A DNA stretch of 11,184 bases. It comes from Microcaldota archaeon (GTDB lineage: Archaea; Micrarchaeota; Micrarchaeia; Micrarchaeales; CABMGC01). The stretch spans positions 1 to 11,184 of the forward strand of contig JASHXR010000063.1 of NCBI GenBank assembly GCA_030043435.1, in the 5' to 3' direction. The position numbers were made by a program, and so were the translations under genes. Shown piece by piece: positions 7,886 through 11,184 of this stretch. The first letter of the stretch is position 1. Every line of letters begins with the position of its first letter. The notes below the pieces were generated by a model. It was given only the letters and a program-made list of their open reading frames with translations. It was not told where the DNA came from and ran no database searches.

Positions 7886-8680
7886 ATGGCGAGCGCGATA
7901 GACGAGAGGTGCAGGGCCCTGAGGAGGGAGGGGAGGATGGGGCTCATGACCCACATCGTGGCAGGCTACCCGTCTCCGAGGAAGACAGTCCCTATCGCAA
8001 GGGCGATGGTGCGCGGCGGCGCCGACTTCCTCGAGGTGCAGATCCCGTTCTCCGACCCGCTCGCTGACGGGCCTACGATAATGGGCGCGTGCGAGAGGGC
8101 TCTCGCGAACGGGATGACGACGAAAAAGGCGCTCGCCATAGCGTCGGAGCTCTCCTCTGGTACAGGCGTGCCGATCGTCCTCATGGCTTACTACAATACC
8201 GTCTTCAGGCACGGCACGGCGAGGTTCTGCGCCGACGCAAAAGCGGCTGGCGTCGGCGGGCTCATCGTCCCTGACATGCCGCTCGAGGAGGAGGCGAGCG
8301 AGCACTTCATGAGGAGCTGCAAGGCCAGTGATATATACAATATACGCGTCGTCTCCCCGGCGTCTACAGACCTGAGGCTGAGGAAGAACGCGCGGGGCGC
8401 GCAGGGCTTCATGTACTGCACTGCTAGGCAGGGCATAACCGGCGCCAGGAGGGAGCTCGACCCCAACCTCTCGTCTTACCTGAGGCGCATAAAGCGCGTA
8501 TCTAGTATACCGATAGCGGTAGGGTTCGGCATCTCGAGCCGGGCGCAGGTGCAGGCGCTCAGTGGTCATGCCGAGATAGCCGTGGTAGGAAGCGCGATAA
8601 TACAGGTCATAGAGAGGCAGGGGCGAGGAGGAGAGGAGCGCGCTGTGGAGAGGTTCGTGATGGGGCTGAGGCGCGGATAG
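7886..8680 (+). CDS. trpA: Tryptophan synthase alpha chain
   Basis: Cleaves indole-3-glycerol phosphate to indole and glyceraldehyde 3-phosphate and feeds indole to TrpB. The 264-aa TIM barrel has Glu50 in FLEVQIPFSDP and Asp61 in LADGPT, the two catalytic acids, then AYYNTVFRHG, VPDMPLEE, YCTARQGITGAR (loop 6 region), VGFGISS and VVGSAI. A Gln follows the catalytic Glu-Val where many bacterial enzymes have Gly. Translation starts one base after trpB behind a GGAGGGGAGGAGGAG purine run inside the trpB end. It is the last gene of the operon. Confidence 0.95.
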   Translation: MASAIDERCRALRREGRMGLMTHIVAGYPSPRKTVPIARAMVRGGADFLEVQIPFSDPLADGPTIMGACERALANGMTTKKALAIASELSSGTGVPIVLMAYYNTVFRHGTARFCADAKAAGVGGLIVPDMPLEEEASEHFMRSCKASDIYNIRVVSPASTDLRLRKNARGAQGFMYCTARQGITGARRELDPNLSSYLRRIKRVSSIPIAVGFGISSRAQVQALSGHAEIAVVGSAIIQVIERQGRGGEERAVERFVMGLRRG

Positions 8681-8687
8681 CCGCGGC

Positions 8688-8703
8688 TGCGCAGCGCTGC
8701 GTA
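8688..8703 (+). terminator. Short hairpin after trpA, possible operon end
   Basis: The perfect palindrome CGCAGCGCTGCG (8690-8701), extended by a U-A and a G-U pair, can form a 6-bp stem with a GCGC loop 8 nt after the trpA stop. It is followed by a pyrimidine-rich stretch (8708-8736) with no long T run. That is atypical for archaeal termination, so the assignment is weak. Otherwise 8681-8821 shows no gene that I can support. Confidence 0.25.
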
Positions 8704-8821
8704 CAGGCCCTCTTATCCCTTCCTCTCTGTGTATTCTAAGCGCTCTCGCAACATGGTGTGGACCCGGCCTCCAATCCCGACATACCTTATTCTCTCAGGC
8801 ATATGTGAAGGTCCTAAACGC

Positions 8822-8849
8822 CGAGCCAACATTTATATAATGTGGCTCG
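8822..8849 (+). promoter_or_regulatory. TATA box enclosed in an inverted repeat, promoter of the 8859 gene
   Basis: CGAGCC (8822-8827) pairs with GGCTCG (8844-8849), and inside them ACATT (8829-8833) pairs with AATGT (8839-8843), with one unpaired A at 8828. The 11-bp arms flank TATAT (8834-8838). The box TTTATATAA (8832-8840) is 23-25 nt before GTG 8859, suited to a leaderless transcript. The symmetry suggests a repressor site directly over the TATA element. Confidence 0.55.
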
Positions 8850-8858
8850 TCTTATCAT

Positions 8859-9473
8859 GTGGATTCTTCGTGGGGTGAGAATACACTAGGTCATATAATG
8901 AGACAACGAGAGACAAGGCAAGGACGTTTCGGAGATAGCGAGCATGTGCGCCTGTTCATAGCTGCGCATCTCCCGCCGGAAGTGAAGGCAGGGTTCGGAA
9001 GGGATGCGGAGGTCAGGGGCGTGGTCGAGGCCGCAGATGTAGCCGTAGTGAGGAACTGCGACGTGATAAGGGCTGCCAGCAGGATCGGTGGCGATGGTAT
9101 CCTTACCCAGGAAGATGCCAGGCGGCTGAGGTCAGACGTGGCCAGGAGGGGGAGGGAGTTTATCGAAGGGAAGACCGATGGGGGCAAGGACGCGAGGCTC
9201 TTCAGGATGGATCGCGCCGACGTCAGGGACTTTGAGACGCAGCCGGCAGCAGCGTATGGGTTAGAGAGGTTTGAGGAGGCCATCGGGAAGAGGGACATGG
9301 CGTCTGCGATAGGCTGCGTGCTGGCATACAGGCTGAGTGGCAGCGAGTTGATTCCGGTATTGGCCAGGATGCGCGCCGAGGCATATGCGAGTGATAAGTC
9401 GCTGTTCGCCTTCGTGAACCTCGTCAGGGACGCCAGGCGCGGCGCTGGCCAAGACGAGCTTCCTGGCCGGTGA
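8859..9473 (+). CDS. Uncharacterised 204-aa protein
   Basis: I do not recognise the family. The frame runs from GTG 8859 (or ATG 8898, giving 191 aa) to TGA at 9471-9473. GTG 8859 is preferred because of the TATA box at the proper distance. The product is charged, mostly helical in appearance and rich in Arg, Ala, Asp and Glu, with no signal peptide or membrane segment, so it is probably cytoplasmic. A short stretch near residue 30 (VRLFIAAHLPPEVK) resembles the first strand of 2H phosphoesterases, but no HxT motif follows. It ends 17 nt from the convergent methyltransferase stop. Base composition matches the surrounding genome. Confidence 0.65.
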   Translation: MDSSWGENTLGHIMRQRETRQGRFGDSEHVRLFIAAHLPPEVKAGFGRDAEVRGVVEAADVAVVRNCDVIRAASRIGGDGILTQEDARRLRSDVARRGREFIEGKTDGGKDARLFRMDRADVRDFETQPAAAYGLERFEEAIGKRDMASAIGCVLAYRLSGSELIPVLARMRAEAYASDKSLFAFVNLVRDARRGAGQDELPGR

Positions 9474-9490
9474 TGCAGGCCTGCTGTCTC

Positions 9491-10549
9491 TTATCTCTTC
9501 CTCGCGAAGAGCGTGACCTCCTGCCGGTTCGAAGGCAGGGCCTTTGTGCCGATTATCGAGAACCCAGGCCTCAGCGCCCTGCGAGTCTGTCTTATGTACA
9601 GCGGCGCGTTCCTGGTCATGCACTTTATCGTCATGATGAGCGGCGCGCCGCGCCTCAGGAGGGGTGCGTACCTGAGCGCTATCGAAGCGGAGGAGACGCA
9701 GTCCACGTTCATGTCGTCGGAGAGCAGGTCTGCCTTCATCTCGCCGCGTCTTATGGCAGGCGCGCCTGCCCTCGCCATCAGATGGACGATGTCGTGGCCC
9801 TCCAGCTCCTTCAGCGCGACCTTGGTCGATGCGACGGTTTTTACCCGCAGGCCTGCCCCATTCAGCGAGTCGTAGTCGAGATCTGCGGTGTCTATGGCAA
9901 GGACCCTGAAGCCACTGCCTGCAAGGAACCTGGACCACCCGCCAGGCGCGGCGCCAAGGTCTATAGCTATGCCGCGGGCCTTTATCCCGAACGCCTTGAA
10001 AGCCTCGGCCATCTTCATCTCGGCCCTGGAGGTGCGCGCGAGCTGCGAGTAGCTGCGCAGCGGATTGAGCGCTGCCTTCCCGATGTCGTTGTATAGCTCC
10101 TCGCCGAGGTAGCAGTTGCCGTTCAGAAGCACAAGGTACACGAATCTCTCCGGGTCGGACAGGTCGGCCGTGTAGCCGTCCCTGATGAGCCGCGTTCCGA
10201 ACCGCACCTCGAGGTCTTTCGCGGAGTAGCCCTCCCTGCTGTTTATGTCGTAGCACTCGAGCCTGATCACCTCTTCCTTGCCTATCCCGGAGGACTTGAC
10301 GGCCTTCAGGAGCGCAGCGTATATGGAGTCGAGGTAGCGCTTCTTCGAGATCTTGGAAGCGGAGGCGAGCCTGAACGCGCTGTATACGAAGGTGGTCTTC
10401 CTCTTCCGCATCTCTTTCAGAAGGTCACTCCCCGTCTCTATTACGAGGTCGTGGAGGTGCCTGTCGACTATCCTGAACCTGGCCATCCTGCCGAGCTCGT
10501 CCAGGGAGCTCTTCTCGAAGAACGCGGAGATGCGGACAAGGTAGAGCAT
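9491..10549 (-). CDS. THUMP domain-FtsJ-like RNA methyltransferase
   Basis: Predicted S-adenosylmethionine-dependent RNA methyltransferase, probably 2'-O-specific, acting on rRNA or tRNA. The 352-aa protein has an N-terminal RNA-binding THUMP-like region (about 50-155, ending in a FVYLVLLNGNCYLGEE strand pair). A Rossmann methyltransferase domain follows, with motif I DLGAAPGGWS at 197-206. The KDKE tetrad known from RrmJ/FtsJ enzymes can be traced: Lys179 in SRAEMK, Asp279 in SDDMN, Lys309 in TIKCM and Glu344 in NRQEV. A THUMP plus FtsJ-like catalytic domain is the layout of bacterial RlmM. The exact target nucleotide cannot be deduced. ATG 10549 is supported by a TATA box about 25 nt upstream on the minus strand. 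Confidence 0.8.
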   Translation of the reverse strand: MLYLVRISAFFEKSSLDELGRMARFRIVDRHLHDLVIETGSDLLKEMRKRKTTFVYSAFRLASASKISKKRYLDSIYAALLKAVKSSGIGKEEVIRLECYDINSREGYSAKDLEVRFGTRLIRDGYTADLSDPERFVYLVLLNGNCYLGEELYNDIGKAALNPLRSYSQLARTSRAEMKMAEAFKAFGIKARGIAIDLGAAPGGWSRFLAGSGFRVLAIDTADLDYDSLNGAGLRVKTVASTKVALKELEGHDIVHLMARAGAPAIRRGEMKADLLSDDMNVDCVSSASIALRYAPLLRRGAPLIMTIKCMTRNAPLYIRQTRRALRPGFSIIGTKALPSNRQEVTLFARKR

Positions 10550-10569
10550 GGTGAGATATGACAGGGAAA

Positions 10570-10584
10570 GGAATATATAGTTCC
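10570..10584 (-). promoter_or_regulatory. TATA box of the methyltransferase gene
   Basis: The element AATATATAG (10572-10580), CTATATATT on the minus strand, lies 23-31 nt upstream of ATG 10549, as expected for a leaderless mRNA. It is flanked by GGAA (10570-10573) and TTCC (10581-10584), a 4-bp inverted repeat too short to call an operator on its own. Confidence 0.55.
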
Positions 10585-10626
10585 GGCAGGCCGAGAGCGT
10601 CTATGTCATAGTGCCGTAAATTGGGC

Positions 10627-10698
10627 TTGGCAGAGCGGGGAGGAGGTTGGGGAGGCGCAGTGCCGTGGGCATCTCCTGATGCCTGGATGCTCTGCCGA
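10627..10698. other. GC-rich long-range stem-loop in the intergenic region, possible non-coding RNA
   Basis: GGCAGAGC (10629-10636) is perfectly complementary to GCTCTGCC (10689-10696), extended to 10 pairs by one G-U and one A-U pair. Inside, GGCATC (10668-10673) and GATGCC (10678-10683) form a second hairpin with loop TCCT. The nested design suggests a structured RNA of about 72 nt, or a regulatory DNA element. It has no recognisable tRNA, C/D-box or H/ACA signature. The rest of 10550-10900 holds no gene that I can support; 10700-10900 is noticeably AT-richer than its surroundings. Confidence 0.3.
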
Positions 10699-10871
10699 TG
10701 GATAGGCCATAGGAACTTGACAAATAGAAGCAAAGCGAAGATAAGTGTGTTAAGCGACGATATCACGTAGATGTCTTGATGATGTTTTAGAACTTTCATG
10801 CAGACGAAATAGAAATGGGTCTTTTGAGATTAGATGTCAAATTCCTATTATGGCCACTGGCGTGCGGAAGT

Positions 10872-10880
10872 CTTTTATTC
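10872..10880 (+). promoter_or_regulatory. Weak TATA-like element before the repeat tract
   Basis: CTTTTATTC is centred about 26 nt upstream of ATG 10902, the same geometry as the better promoters in the window, though the match is poorer. It is the only plausible core promoter I see for the pilin-like gene or for the small frame before it. Confidence 0.35.
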
Positions 10881-10901
10881 CTTACTGGCTGAAAGGTATC
10901 G

Positions 10902-11025
<124 letters not shown>

Positions 11026-11033
<8 letters not shown>

Positions 11034-11184
11034 AGGCTGCCCGCGTACCAGCAAGATCCAGTCTGCGATGGAGTACCTGATGACGTACGGTTGGGCGATA
11101 CTAATAATCGCCATCGTCCTCGGGGTACTCTACTATCTCGGAGTCTTCAACTCTGCGACTCTTGCGCCGAGGGCGCAGCCGGGC
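11026..11184 (+). CDS. N-terminal fragment of a class III signal peptide (pilin/archaellin-like) protein, runs off the window
   Basis: ATG 11026 gives 53 residues that remain open at the window end. The product has a short basic leader (MRKGCPRTSKIQ), then SAMEYLMTYGWA and a strongly hydrophobic helix (AILIIAIVLGVLYYLGVF). This is the class III signal pattern cleaved by an FlaK/EppA-type prepilin peptidase just after the basic leader, with Glu at the fifth position of the mature hydrophobic region. The sequence after the helix (TLAPRAQPG) resembles surface proteins I recall from Micrarchaeota and related DPANN. An exported, membrane-anchored or filament-forming surface protein is inferred. 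No Shine-Dalgarno and no TATA box at the leaderless distance precede ATG 11026, which is odd here and raises the possibility that the real start is upstream. Confidence 0.8.

Noticed and set aside
8859..9473. Annotation of the orphan gene as RNA 2',3'-cyclic phosphodiesterase
   Set aside because: Only a short N-terminal resemblance; both HxT motifs required for catalysis are missing.
10425..10799. Minus-strand 124-codon frame with a hydrophobic N-terminus
   Set aside because: It overlaps the methyltransferase coding sequence by 125 nt in another frame and has no TATA box or ribosome-binding site at 10799; only the first 35 residues look protein-like.

Overview
The window looks like archaeal DNA of roughly 55-60 % GC. 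Most transcription units have an A/T-rich TATA element about 25 nt upstream of a start codon with little or no leader. Codon use is rich in AGG and ATA, and there are a COG2150-type ACT regulator, an archaeal-type RNase HI and a THUMP-FtsJ methyltransferase. The incomplete gene at the right edge carries a class III (pilin/archaellin-like) signal of the form QSAMEYLMTYGWAILIIA, which I associate mainly with DPANN archaea such as Micrarchaeota (the ARMAN group). That taxonomic placement is inference from memory.

Left part (1-2230): the 3' end of an uncharacterised, probably secreted protein; an RNase HI gene (362-805) behind a clear leaderless promoter; then, convergent to it, an AT-rich AAA/DUF4143-type ATPase gene (875-2155, minus strand). 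The ATPase gene differs sharply in base composition from everything around it. Its TATA box lies inside a 9-bp inverted repeat, with a third copy of the half-site nearby.

Centre (2228-8680): a HTH-ACT regulator gene (minus) faces away from a compact tryptophan operon trpE-G-D-C-B-A (plus). Gaps within the operon are 37 nt or less, and trpD overlaps trpC by 17 nt. The operon converts chorismate to anthranilate (TrpE/TrpG), then to phosphoribosylanthranilate (TrpD), then from CdRP to indole-3-glycerol phosphate (TrpC) and to tryptophan (TrpA/TrpB). The phosphoribosylanthranilate isomerase gene, trpF, is absent from the cluster. The regulator and trpE promoters overlap in about 130 bp that contain an 8-mer repeated at exactly 20-bp spacing. 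The divergent ACT-domain protein is the natural candidate for a tryptophan-responsive regulator.

Right part (8681-11184): an orphan 204-aa protein whose TATA box also sits inside an inverted repeat, convergent with a THUMP-FtsJ RNA methyltransferase gene. Then comes a gene-poor stretch of about 475 bp holding a long-range GC-rich stem-loop, an (AC)19 dinucleotide repeat and a run of ten C, followed by the truncated pilin-like gene. The two simple repeats lie inside a small open frame that ends 8 nt past the pilin start codon. Loss of one C would fuse the two frames, so this is a candidate phase-variable (contingency) locus and the most interesting feature of the window. A sequencing error in the C run is the main alternative.
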